Shown here one piece after another: positions 33,774-42,298 of a DNA stretch of 64,000 bases (position 1 is its first letter; each line of letters starts with the position of its first letter). The notes beneath the pieces were generated by a model that ran no database searches, had not been told where the DNA came from, and saw only the letters and a program-made list of their open reading frames with translations. This stretch comes from GCA-2731375 sp964344935 (GTDB lineage Bacteria; Pseudomonadota; Alphaproteobacteria; GCA-2731375): contig CAYFPL010000004.1 in NCBI GenBank assembly GCA_964344935.1, forward strand, positions 310,001-374,000, read 5' to 3'. The translations under genes and the position numbers were made by a program.

Positions 33774-35145
33774 TCCCATCAAAATGTCATTGCGGGAAGT
33801 GCTGTTGTTCGAGCGCGACGTAACCTTGCGCATGCCGTTTCGCTTTGGCGTCACCACCTTGCGCGAAAGCCCCCAGGTTTTTGCGCGTGTGCGCATTGAA
33901 CTGGCCGACGGTCGAGAGGGCTGGGGCCTGGCGGCGGAAATGCTGGCGCCAAAATGGTTCGACAAGAACTTGGAATTGTCCAACGAGGACAACTTCAACC
34001 AATTGCGCCATGCCCTATTTACCGCCTCCAACCTCTACGGCGACAGCGGCGCCATGACCGCGTTCGAAATGTTCGCGTCGAACTACGACGAGCAGATCCG
34101 CATCTGTGGCGAACGGGGGGACAACTCCCTGGTCGCCTGTTACGGCCCAGCCGTACTGGACCGGGCCATATTGGATGCCCTGTGCCGCTTGCATGATGTT
34201 TCCTTCTATGAGGCGGTCAGAGGCAACCTTCCGGGGATCGAATGTGACGAGTATGACGTAGATGCCTTTGTTGCCGGCCTGCACCCGGCGGAGAGCATTC
34301 ACGCCCGCCATACGGTGGGCATGGTTGATCCTATCCGCGAGAACCCGGAGCCGGTGGGCGACGGCCTGCCAGAAACCCTGCAAGAGGTTATTGCCGCCTA
34401 TGGCCACCGCTATTTCAAGATCAAGGTTTGCGGCGATCTGGACGAGGATGTGGCCCGGCTGGTGGAGATCGCGGACGTCCTGGATGAAATACCGGACGAC
34501 TACGTCATCAGCCTGGACGGCAACGAACAATATAACGATGTCGCCGGCGTTGCCGCTCTATTGGACGGCATCGAAGGGGACGGCCGGCTGGAACGGTTCA
34601 ACCGTTCGATCCTGTTTGTGGAGCAGCCTATTTCCCGGACAGCAGCCCTGGATGTGGATGTCAGCACCTTGAGCGCGCGTAAGCCGGTGATCCTGGATGA
34701 ATCAGACGGTTTCCTAGGCGCCTTTCCCAAGGGACGGGAACTGGGCTATCGCGGCGTCTCTTCCAAGACCTGCAAAGGCCTTTACAAATCCATCCTGAAC
34801 CGAGGCCGTTGCGCCCATTGGGGGGATGGTTACTTCATGTCGGCGGAAGATCTGACAACTCAGGCCGGCATCTCGGTGCAACAAGATTTGGCCTTGGTCA
34901 ATTTGCTCGGCATTACGCACGTGGAGCGCAACGGCCACCACTATGTCAATGGTATGGCCGGGGCGCCGGAAGCAGAACAGGCCGCCTTCCGCACGGCCCA
35001 CCCCGACATGTACCATCAGGCCGACGGCGCCACACGTTTGATCATCTCCGACGGCCGCATCGCCATCGGCTCTCTCGACGGACCCGGCTTCGCCTATGGG
35101 GCAGAACCGGATTTCTCGGTCATGCGTGAACTGCATCATGGCTGA
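33766..35145 (+). CDS. Enolase-superfamily protein (muconate-cycloisomerase-like subgroup)
   Basis: A 459-residue protein with the enolase-superfamily capping domain and barrel. Catalytic-type residues are seen in the expected order: the K-x-K pair Lys218/Lys220 (YFKIKV), metal ligands Asp251 (SLDGNEQ), Glu286 (FVEQP) and Asp311/Glu312 (VILDES), and a base Lys334 (VSSKTCKG). This is the MLE-type arrangement. These enzymes abstract a proton next to a carboxylate, giving racemisation, cycloisomerisation or dehydration. At 459 residues it is longer than usual (about 370-400), mainly in the N-terminal half. GTG 33766 overlaps the previous gene by eight bases; ATG 33784 is an alternative. Confidence 0.87.
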   Translation: MSDPIKMSLREVLLFERDVTLRMPFRFGVTTLRESPQVFARVRIELADGREGWGLAAEMLAPKWFDKNLELSNEDNFNQLRHALFTASNLYGDSGAMTAFEMFASNYDEQIRICGERGDNSLVACYGPAVLDRAILDALCRLHDVSFYEAVRGNLPGIECDEYDVDAFVAGLHPAESIHARHTVGMVDPIRENPEPVGDGLPETLQEVIAAYGHRYFKIKVCGDLDEDVARLVEIADVLDEIPDDYVISLDGNEQYNDVAGVAALLDGIEGDGRLERFNRSILFVEQPISRTAALDVDVSTLSARKPVILDESDGFLGAFPKGRELGYRGVSSKTCKGLYKSILNRGRCAHWGDGYFMSAEDLTTQAGISVQQDLALVNLLGITHVERNGHHYVNGMAGAPEAEQAAFRTAHPDMYHQADGATRLIISDGRIAIGSLDGPGFAYGAEPDFSVMRELHHG

Positions 35146-35959
35146 TCCGGCACGGCTGTCTATCAATCAGGCCACGACCCGGGAACAGCACAGCCTGGCC
35201 CAGGCCATAGCTGCCTATGCCGAGGCCGGTGTCACCGGCATTTCCATCTGGCGTGACAAGCTCGCCGAATGCGGCTTGGATGAAGCCGCGGCTATGATCA
35301 ATGATAGCGGCCTTCGCGTTTCCGGTCTCTGCCGGGCTGGCCAATTCCCGGCAGCCGAAGCGGCGGAGCGTCAAGCCCGGATCGACGACAACCGGCTGGC
35401 GGTGGATCAGGCCGTTGCCCTGGGTGCCGATTGCTTGATCGTCGTTGCCGGCGGACTGCCCGAAGGCTCAAAGGATATCGCCGGTGCCAGGTCCATGGTC
35501 CGGGACGGCCTGGGAGCTGTCCTGCCCCACGCCCGCGCCGCCGGCATGCCCGTTGCGATCGAGCCCCTGCATCCCATGTATGCGGCCGACCGATGTGCCA
35601 TCAATACACTGCGCCAGGCCCTGGATCTTTGTGATGAGTTGGGCGACGGTGTCGGTGTTGCAGTCGATATCTATCACGTCTGGTGGGACCCGGAACTGGA
35701 AGGGCAGATCGCTCGCGCCGGCGATCGGGTGCTGGCCTATCACGTTTGCGATTGGTTGGTGCCGACCACCGATCTGCTGCTAGATCGGGGCATGATGGGC
35801 GATGGCGTCGTCGATATTCCGCAGATTACGGGTTGGGTGAATGGCACAGGCTATGACGGGCTGATCGAAGTTGAAATCTTCTCGGCGGAGAACTGGTGGC
35901 GACGGCCAGGGGACGAAGTCATCAGAACCTGCCAGGAACGCATCGTCTCGGCGGTATAG
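35138..35959 (+). CDS. Sugar phosphate isomerase/epimerase (second)
   Basis: A 273-residue xylose-isomerase-like barrel with probable metal residues in VAIEPLHP, VAVDIYHVWWD and IEVEIFSAENWW. VFHISGLCRAGQF-like segment (RVSGLCRAGQFPA) is near residue 65. It is clearly different from the first copy. ATG 35138 overlaps the enolase-superfamily gene by eight bases. Its role is probably isomerisation or hydrolysis of a sugar-like intermediate. Confidence 0.86.
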   Translation: MADPARLSINQATTREQHSLAQAIAAYAEAGVTGISIWRDKLAECGLDEAAAMINDSGLRVSGLCRAGQFPAAEAAERQARIDDNRLAVDQAVALGADCLIVVAGGLPEGSKDIAGARSMVRDGLGAVLPHARAAGMPVAIEPLHPMYAADRCAINTLRQALDLCDELGDGVGVAVDIYHVWWDPELEGQIARAGDRVLAYHVCDWLVPTTDLLLDRGMMGDGVVDIPQITGWVNGTGYDGLIEVEIFSAENWWRRPGDEVIRTCQERIVSAV

Positions 35960-35970
35960 GAGGGAATACA

Positions 35971-36753
35971 ATGGCCGTGATCGAGAACATCACGAAACAG
36001 AAATTAGCCGCGGGGGAGATGGCCCTCGGCATGGGCGTGCGCATCGCGCGCGGGGTGGAGATCGCCAAGGTAGCCAAGGTTTGCGGCTATGACTGGCTGT
36101 TCATTGATATGGAACATAGCCCCCTGAACATGGAGACCGTGGCCGATATCAACGTGGCCGGCCTGGATGCGGGTTGCACGCCTATTGTCCGCGCTTCCTC
36201 CCACCTGCATCACCACGCCAGCCGGCCGTTGGATGCGGGTGCCCAAGGCATCGTTGTGCCGCACGTCAATTCGGCCGAAGAAGCTGCCAGGGTTGTCGAT
36301 CAATGTCTCTACCCGCCCATTGGACACCGTTCCCTGGCTGGCGGCGCGGCGATCCTGGAATATGAAAGCCTGCCCATGGCCGAGGCGACCAAGCTCATCA
36401 ATGACAATCTTTTGGTCGTGGTCATGCTGGAAAGCCCTGAGGCCATCGCCAATGCCGATGCCATTGCCGCCGTGCCGGGTGTAGACGTTCTGCTGATCGG
36501 TACCAACGATCTGTGCGCGGAAATGGGCATCCCCGGGCAGTACGATCACGACGATGTTGTGGCCGCCTATGACACCATGATTTCAGCCTGCCGCAACAAC
36601 GGCAAATGGCCCGGCATGGGCGGCGTCTACGACGATCTGGCGGAACGATATATCCGCATGGGCGTTCGCATGGTGCTGGGGGGCAGTGATCTTTCCTATC
36701 TTATGGCAGCGGCAAAGGCGCGCGCGGCGGCTCTAGGCGGCATCGATTTATGA
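35971..36753 (+). CDS. HpcH/HpaI family aldolase
   Basis: A 260-residue class II aldolase of the HpcH/HpaI fold, which cleaves 2-keto-3-deoxy acids or 4-hydroxy-2-keto acids to pyruvate and an aldehyde with a divalent metal. Seen: WLFIDMEHSPLNME, ASSHLHHHASRPLDAGAQGIVVPHVN and the metal Glu in VVMLESPEAI. The usual active-site Arg of RxxG segments is replaced around HHASRPL by His-rich sequence. GGAGGGAA precedes ATG 35971. It would be the final carbon-carbon cleavage step of the pathway. Confidence 0.88.
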   Translation: MAVIENITKQKLAAGEMALGMGVRIARGVEIAKVAKVCGYDWLFIDMEHSPLNMETVADINVAGLDAGCTPIVRASSHLHHHASRPLDAGAQGIVVPHVNSAEEAARVVDQCLYPPIGHRSLAGGAAILEYESLPMAEATKLINDNLLVVVMLESPEAIANADAIAAVPGVDVLLIGTNDLCAEMGIPGQYDHDDVVAAYDTMISACRNNGKWPGMGGVYDDLAERYIRMGVRMVLGGSDLSYLMAAAKARAAALGGIDL

Positions 36754-36778
36754 ATCGAAATCTGCTAGCTTGATCGCC

Positions 36779-37030
36779 ATGAGCGCGTTCTTGTTGGTTT
36801 GGCTGATTTCGGCCCTGGCTGTTCTGATTATCGTCTATGTGGCGAAAAGCCTGCGCAGAGGCCGCATGGCGCGGCTTGAAGATTTTCATTGGCCCGGATT
36901 GATTGTGATCAGCCTGATCGTCGGCGCATTTCCGGCGTATTTCTACTATAGCCAGACGCCGCGCAGTGTCGCTGTGCCGGAAGGCGTCGCGGAACGGCCA
37001 AATATCCCCTCTGACTCCGACAAAAACTAA
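36779..37030 (+). CDS. Small membrane protein, 83 residues
   Basis: Two hydrophobic helices (about 3-24 and 40-59) connected by a basic segment KSLRRGRMARLEDFHWPG, and a polar tail. No family recognised. It follows the aldolase gene by 25 bases and may be read from the same transcript, though a separate role is likely. Its stop is one base away from that of the convergent modC gene. Confidence 0.65.
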   Translation: MSAFLLVWLISALAVLIIVYVAKSLRRGRMARLEDFHWPGLIVISLIVGAFPAYFYYSQTPRSVAVPEGVAERPNIPSDSDKN

Positions 37031-37031
37031 C

Positions 37032-38120
37032 TCAATCCGATTGGCCCGTTCCGCTGCGATCCACCGCCATGGCTTTGATCATGGCGTGCACCTTGCGGCC
37101 GGGTGCGATGCCTAGTTCCCGCTGCGAACGCTTGGTAATCCGGGCCCAGATGGGGCTGCCAATATCGATCAAAACATCCACCTGGGGGCCGTCGTCTTCG
37201 CCTACCTGGACCACGTCGCCTGGAAAGACGTTGAGGACCGAAACATCCCCCGGCGGCGAAAGCGCGATGGAAACATCTCGGGCGCGAACCCGAATACGAA
37301 GGGGTGAACCGATGGCCAGGTCGACCCGGGGCAGCCACAAATCGCCGCCGTGAAATGACAGCCGGGTCAGGCCGTCTTGATGGTCCTGTTCGGCGACCTT
37401 GGTTGACAGCACCGCGCCGGCATCCCAACGCCCGGTCAAGGGGCGGAGGTCCAGGCGCGAGGTCACCTCGTCGACCGGCCCCCGGGCCACCACGGCGCCA
37501 TCGGTCATCACCACCAGATGGTCCGCCAGGCGGACGATCTCGTCCATATTGTGGGAGACGTAGACGATTGTCAGGTTGAATTCCCGGCGCAGGGATTCGA
37601 TGAATGGAAGAATTTCCGCCCGGCGCGGCGCGTCAAGATTGGCCAGAGGCTCATCCATCAGCAACAGCCTTGGGGCCGCCAACAGGGCCCGGCCGATGGC
37701 AACACGCTGGCGTTCGCCTCCCGAAAGGGTTCTTGGCCGTCGGCGCAACAAGGGTTCGAGGGCAAGCAACTCCACAACCCCATCGAAATCAAGGCCAACC
37801 GTGTCTTTTGGGATCAGGCGCTGGCCGAATAATAAGTTCCCAGCCACGGTCATATGGGGAAACAGCCGGCTTTCCTGAAAGACATAGCCAAGACGCCGAC
37901 GTTCCGGGGGCAGATTGATACCTTTTTCACTATTAAACAGATCGCTGCCATGGACAGTGATACGGCCCTTGTCCGGTTGCCGCAGCCCTGCGAGCATATT
38001 GATCAAGGTCGTTTTGCCGGCGCCGGAGGGGCCAAACAGCGCAGTGATGCCGCTGTCTGCCTGAAACGCCGCCTGGATTTGAAAATCCTCAATGCGGGCG
38101 GTCAGGTCCAAATCCAGCAT
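37032..38120 (-). CDS. modC: Molybdate ABC transporter ATP-binding protein ModC
   Basis: A 362-residue ATPase. Walker A GPSGAGKTT is at 30-38, signature LSGGERQR, and Walker B LLLMDEPLANLD. The C-terminal part (about 290-355) is a TOBE/MOP molybdate-binding domain with RVRARDVSIAL and VDIGSPIWARIT. Start ATG 38120 shares bases with the modB stop (ATGA). A longer open frame upstream reads through the permease in another frame and is not real. Confidence 0.93.
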   Translation of the reverse strand: MLDLDLTARIEDFQIQAAFQADSGITALFGPSGAGKTTLINMLAGLRQPDKGRITVHGSDLFNSEKGINLPPERRRLGYVFQESRLFPHMTVAGNLLFGQRLIPKDTVGLDFDGVVELLALEPLLRRRPRTLSGGERQRVAIGRALLAAPRLLLMDEPLANLDAPRRAEILPFIESLRREFNLTIVYVSHNMDEIVRLADHLVVMTDGAVVARGPVDEVTSRLDLRPLTGRWDAGAVLSTKVAEQDHQDGLTRLSFHGGDLWLPRVDLAIGSPLRIRVRARDVSIALSPPGDVSVLNVFPGDVVQVGEDDGPQVDVLIDIGSPIWARITKRSQRELGIAPGRKVHAMIKAMAVDRSGTGQSD

Positions 38121-38815
38121 CAGGCCAGCCCGATCCGCTTGGAGACCGCCCTGGCAAGATACTGCGAGGCCACCAGTGCCAAAATAGCCAAGACCACCGA
38201 TATCACGGCGATGCGCGTTGCCGCATCCTCGCCGCCCGGCGCCTGCAAGGCGGAATAGAGCGCGAGGGGGAGAGTACGGGTTTCGCCAGGCACGTTGGCG
38301 GCGAAGGTTATGGTGGCGCCGAACTCGCCCAGACAACGGATGAAGGCCAGCAGCACACCGGTCAAAATGCCAGGGGCCGTTAGCGGCAGGGTGATGGTCA
38401 GAAAAACGCGTATAGGCCGGGCACCCAAGGTCCGGGCCGCTGTTTCCAAACGCCTGTCCACGGCTTCCATAGAGAGCCGCACGGCGCGGACCAACAGGGG
38501 GAAGGCCATCACCGCGGCCGCCAGCGCCGCGCCTCGCCATGAAAACACGAAATGAATGCCAAAGACCTCGTGCATCCAGGCGCCGATGGGGCCGTTTCGG
38601 CCGAACAGCAACAAAAGGACATAACCTAGTGCCACCGGCGGCAGGACCAGGGGTAGATGCACGATGCCGTCCACCAGTGCCTTGCCAGGAAAGTCGCGCC
38701 TCGCCAATAGCCAGGCTATGGCGATACCGGGGATCAGGCTGCAGCCGACGGCCCAAAGGGACACCTTCAGGGACAGGGACAGCGCCTCTATTTCCAACGG
38801 GCTTAACATGGCCAT
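38120..38815 (-). CDS. modB: Molybdate ABC transporter permease ModB
   Basis: A 231-residue inner-membrane permease with about five to six helices. The conserved coupling motif EAVDRRLETAARTLGARPIRVFLTITLPL (about 119-147) and RCLGEFGATITFA are standard in ModB. It lies between modA (three bases upstream) and modC (four-base overlap). The complex imports molybdate with ModA and ModC. Confidence 0.93.
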   Translation of the reverse strand: MAMLSPLEIEALSLSLKVSLWAVGCSLIPGIAIAWLLARRDFPGKALVDGIVHLPLVLPPVALGYVLLLLFGRNGPIGAWMHEVFGIHFVFSWRGAALAAAVMAFPLLVRAVRLSMEAVDRRLETAARTLGARPIRVFLTITLPLTAPGILTGVLLAFIRCLGEFGATITFAANVPGETRTLPLALYSALQAPGGEDAATRIAVISVVLAILALVASQYLARAVSKRIGLA

Positions 38816-38818
38816 GAG

Positions 38819-39598
38819 TTAGCGAGGCTTGGGCAGAAAGGTAAAGCCCAAATCTTCGAATACGTCCTTGGCCGCCGCGCCTTGTAGGAACCGGTATGCC
38901 TGGCGCACGACTTCGCTGTCGTATCCTTCCACGATCGCCAGGGGGTAGGTGATGGCGTCGTGGCTGCCATCGGGAAACGTCGCGGCAATAGCGACATTGC
39001 GGTACACGCGGGCGTCGGTTTGATAACCTATTGCAAAGCGCCCTTGACCGCGTGCCAATAGCGCCAAGGCGTTGCGGACCGAGGCGCCATAGACCGCGCG
39101 CCGCGAAACCGCCTGCCATAGGCCGAGTTTTTCCAAGGCTTGTTTGCCATAGATGCCGGCGGGAACATGATCCGGGTCACCCATGATCAGGCGATCCTCC
39201 CCCAAAGCTTTGGCGAGGAGGGACAACTCGCTTAGGCGTGGCGCATTTTCTCTGTGCAGCAGGACCAGTCTGTTTCCAAGCAGCGGGATGGAGCTGCCGG
39301 GCACCAGCAGTTTCCGATTTTCCAAATGCCGTTGCCAACGGGGATTGGCCGAAAGGAAGAGATGGGCGGGGGCGCCTGCCTCAATATGTTTTGCCAGGGT
39401 GGAAGAGGCTGCGAAAGTGGCTCGTAATTTAATGCCGTGCGCCTCGTCGAGTGTCGCGGCGAGGGCCGTAATGGCCTCAGTTGTCGAGGCCGCAGCGAGA
39501 ATATCTATGGTTTGGGCCGCGGCAGGACGAACCAGCGGAAGCAAAACGAAAAGACACAGCGAGAGGCGAAGAGCCAATACTGCCCCGATCGCGGTCAT
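38819..39598 (-). CDS. modA: Molybdate ABC transporter substrate-binding protein ModA
   Basis: A 259-residue periplasmic protein with a hydrophobic signal peptide (LSLCLFVLLPLVRPAAAQ). Anion-binding segments are seen: AAASTTEAITAL, FAASSTLAKHIEAGAPAHLFLSAN and PAGIYGKQALEKLG. Its start codon follows directly on the metC stop, so it is translated from the metC-modABC transcript. Molybdate is the expected ligand; tungstate is possible. Confidence 0.9.
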   Translation of the reverse strand: MTAIGAVLALRLSLCLFVLLPLVRPAAAQTIDILAAASTTEAITALAATLDEAHGIKLRATFAASSTLAKHIEAGAPAHLFLSANPRWQRHLENRKLLVPGSSIPLLGNRLVLLHRENAPRLSELSLLAKALGEDRLIMGDPDHVPAGIYGKQALEKLGLWQAVSRRAVYGASVRNALALLARGQGRFAIGYQTDARVYRNVAIAATFPDGSHDAITYPLAIVEGYDSEVVRQAYRFLQGAAAKDVFEDLGFTFLPKPR

Positions 39599-40774
39599 TT
39601 ACATGGCGGCTTTCAGCCGCTTGAAGCCGGCGGCCAGGTCCGCGATCAGATCGTCGGGATCCTCTAGGCCGATATGGAAGCGGATGCATTGACCTTCATA
39701 AGGCCATGGTGTGACCGTACGAAATGCATTGGGATCCTGAGGCAGGACAAGGCTCTCGTAGCCGCCCCAGGAAGCACCCATGCCGAACAATTCCAGACCG
39801 TCCACCAAGGCAGCAACAGCGGAACGGGGACAGGGTTTCAAGGTGGTGCCGAACAGGCCCGAGGCGCCCAGGAAATCGCGCCGCCAGAGTTCGTGGCCCG
39901 GATCGCCGGGCAGGGCGGGGTGCATAACAACCTCGATCATATCCTGCCTCTGCAGCCATTCCGCCACTTTCAGTCCATTCTCCCAATGCTGTTTCAGGCG
40001 CACGGACAAGGTACGCATGCCGCGTTGGGCCAGGTAGACATCGTCCGGTCCCGCCGCGTGGCCCAACAGCCCAGCCATGTCATCGATAGGGGGCCAGGCT
40101 TCCGCAGTGGCGCATGCGGTCCCGATCATGGCGTCTGAATGACCGACGATATATTTGGTACCGGCCTGGATCGAGACATCGACGCCCAAGGTGAACGGCT
40201 TGCAATACAGGGGCGAGGCCCAGGTGTTGTCCATCATCACGACGCAGCCCTTTTTGTGTGCGGCTTCCGCAATGGCGGGGATATCCTGCATGACGAAAGT
40301 GGCGGTGCCCGGCGCCTCGACATAGACAACGCGGGTGTTGTCCTGGATCAAGTCGGAAATGCCGGCGCCGATGGCCGGGTCGTAGAAGGTGGTTGCGATA
40401 TCGTAGCGGCTGGCCAGGTCGTTGCAGAAACGCCGCGCCGGGGCATAGGCCGCATCGGTCATGAGCAGATGGTCGCCGGCTTTCAGAAATGCCAACAGGG
40501 ATGCCGCGATGGCGGCCAGTCCCGATGGATAAACCTGACAGCGGTGTCCGCCTTCCACCGCACAGACCATATCCTCCAGGGAGAAAGTGGTCGGCGTCCC
40601 CTTGCGGCCATAATAGACGCCTCGTTCACCGGCCATACGCCGCTCCCGCGAGTTATCCAGAGCATCCAATGTGGGATGTAGAATGGTGGATGCGTGGTAG
40701 ACGGGCGGGTTCACGACGCCATGATTGTTTTCCGGGTCACGGCCGGTCGTGACCAATTTGGTTTCGTCTTTCAT
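39599..40774 (-). CDS. metC: Cystathionine beta-lyase (PLP-dependent)
   Basis: A 391-residue PLP enzyme of the Cys/Met metabolism family. The PLP Lys is in SIQAGTKYIVGHSD. YYGRKGTPT and MDNTWASPLYCKP are typical of MetC-type cystathionine beta-lyases. It would convert cystathionine to homocysteine, pyruvate and ammonia. The stop codon touches the modA start codon, which is an unusual partner for this gene. Other family members (gamma-synthase, sulfhydrylase) are less likely. Confidence 0.88.
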   Translation of the reverse strand: MKDETKLVTTGRDPENNHGVVNPPVYHASTILHPTLDALDNSRERRMAGERGVYYGRKGTPTTFSLEDMVCAVEGGHRCQVYPSGLAAIAASLLAFLKAGDHLLMTDAAYAPARRFCNDLASRYDIATTFYDPAIGAGISDLIQDNTRVVYVEAPGTATFVMQDIPAIAEAAHKKGCVVMMDNTWASPLYCKPFTLGVDVSIQAGTKYIVGHSDAMIGTACATAEAWPPIDDMAGLLGHAAGPDDVYLAQRGMRTLSVRLKQHWENGLKVAEWLQRQDMIEVVMHPALPGDPGHELWRRDFLGASGLFGTTLKPCPRSAVAALVDGLELFGMGASWGGYESLVLPQDPNAFRTVTPWPYEGQCIRFHIGLEDPDDLIADLAAGFKRLKAAM

Positions 40775-41070
40775 CGCGGGAATACTCTGAATTGGCAGGG
40801 GCCCAAACGCCTAAAGAAAACTAGCCACTGCATAATGCCACCACGGCTTTCAGGGCGCCATTTTTTTCATATCCCGCCTATTGTAACCGGTTGTGGCCTG
40901 CCGGTTTGTTTGTTACCGTCGGGTACGCTTTCGCCCTTGTTCGTGGCCGCTTTCCAGGCGTTCACGTATTACCGCATGGGCGTGGCATCGAACAGACGGC
41001 GGGGTCTAGTAAGAGGTCTCGTCGGATCAGTGCGTTCGCAACAGATGTTGATAACAGGGAAGATCAATCA
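40775..41070. other. Intergenic region between metC and aapJ
   Basis: This 296-base space separates divergent metC and aapJ starts and must hold both promoters. No riboswitch, terminator or convincing operator was recognised. An A-run and a T-run (near 40860) stand out but have no clear meaning. Confidence 0.4.
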
Positions 41071-42087
41071 ATGAAAAATACAACTATTCTGGCCTTGGGT
41101 GTCGGCGCGGCGATGTTCGCCACGGCGGCCTATGCAGGGACCGTGGATGACATCAAAAAACGTGGGGAGCTGATCTGCGGCGTCACCACGGGTTTGGCCG
41201 GCTTTGCAGCGCCCAATGACAAGGGCGAATGGGCTGGTTTTGACGTCGATGTTTGCCGTGCAGTCGCCGCGGGCGTCCTGGGTGACGCTTCCAAGGTCCG
41301 CTTCGTGCCCACCACCGGCAAGAGCCGTTTCCCGGCCCTGCAGTCCGGTGAAGTGGACATGCTGGCCCGGAACACCACCTGGACCTTTGATCGTGACGTG
41401 AAGCTTGGTTTCGAATTTACCGGCATCAACTTCTATGACGGTCAGGGTTTCATGGTTCGCAAGGACCTGGGTGTAAAATCCGCTCTGGAACTTGACGGCG
41501 CCACGGTGTGCGTGACCACCGGTTCAACCACAGAATTGAACCTTGGTGACTATTTCCGCGCCAACAACATGAAGTACGTCCCGGTCGTGTTCGAAAAATC
41601 CGACGAAATCCGCGCTGGTTACATCGCGGGCCGTTGCGATGCCTACACCACCGACCGTTCCGGCTTGGCCGCGCAACGTTCGCAGATGCCGAACCCGGAC
41701 GCCCACGTGGTGCTGCCGGAAGTCATCTCGAAAGAGCCTTTGGGTCCGTTGGTCCGTCATGGCGACAATCAGTGGGGCGACGTGGTGCGTTGGGCCCTCA
41801 ACGTCATGATCATTGCCGAGGAAAAAGGCCTGACATCCGCCAACGTGGACGGCATGAAGGGCTCGACCAACGATCCTGAAGTCCGGCGTCTGCTGGGTGT
41901 CGAGGGCGGCTATGGCGAACGCCTCGGCCTTTCCAACGACTGGGCTCTGCAGATCATCAAGCAGGTCGGCAACTATGGCGAAAGCTACGAGCGCAACATC
42001 GGCCCGAACACGCCGATCAAGCTGGCCCGTGGCGTCAACGGCCCATGGAACAAGGGCGGCATCCTGTACTCACCGCCGTTCCGTTGA
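41071..42087 (+). CDS. aapJ: General L-amino acid ABC transporter, substrate-binding protein
   Basis: A 338-residue periplasmic protein with signal peptide (ILALGVGAAMFATAAYAG). Typical AapJ segments are ELICGVTTGLAGFAAPNDKGEW, FVPTTGKSRFPALQSGEVD and RCDAYTTDRSGLAAQRSQM. It gathers L-amino acids for the AapQMP importer. AGGGAAGAT precedes ATG 41071. A long hairpin lies between it and aapQ, fitting the common need for more binding protein than membrane subunits. Confidence 0.93.
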   Translation: MKNTTILALGVGAAMFATAAYAGTVDDIKKRGELICGVTTGLAGFAAPNDKGEWAGFDVDVCRAVAAGVLGDASKVRFVPTTGKSRFPALQSGEVDMLARNTTWTFDRDVKLGFEFTGINFYDGQGFMVRKDLGVKSALELDGATVCVTTGSTTELNLGDYFRANNMKYVPVVFEKSDEIRAGYIAGRCDAYTTDRSGLAAQRSQMPNPDAHVVLPEVISKEPLGPLVRHGDNQWGDVVRWALNVMIIAEEKGLTSANVDGMKGSTNDPEVRRLLGVEGGYGERLGLSNDWALQIIKQVGNYGESYERNIGPNTPIKLARGVNGPWNKGGILYSPPFR

Positions 42088-42130
42088 TCGCTACATTGCG
42101 GTTCGCAATGTTGATGACCGTATAGACGTT

Positions 42131-42164
42131 GGGCGCGTCCGGCTCGAATGAGCCGGGCGCGTCC
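42131..42164 (+). terminator. Strong intra-operon hairpin between aapJ and aapQ
   Basis: A 15-bp stem (42131-42145 with 42150-42164, two G-T pairs) encloses a four-base GAAT loop. No T-run follows, so full termination is doubtful. It may stabilise the aapJ mRNA end or partially stop transcription. Confidence 0.55.
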
Positions 42165-42298
42165 TGTCATATGGGCTAGTAGAATAAGCAGGCTTTCGGC
42201 ATCATTATGTTCCGGCCCCATTTTGGCTGAAAAAAATGGGACGGGTGTCGGCGGCCAAACGACATTGGTTAAACAATAATTCTGGCACGGGGGGTGTG

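Noticed and set aside
37032..39119. A 695-codon open frame covering modC and continuing through modB on the reverse strand
   Set aside because: Only the last 362 codons resemble a protein family; the upstream part is modB read in the wrong frame, and a proper modC start lies at 38120.
40775..41070. A possible SAM or molybdenum riboswitch upstream of metC/modABC
   Set aside because: No recognisable conserved riboswitch core or anti-terminator structure was seen.
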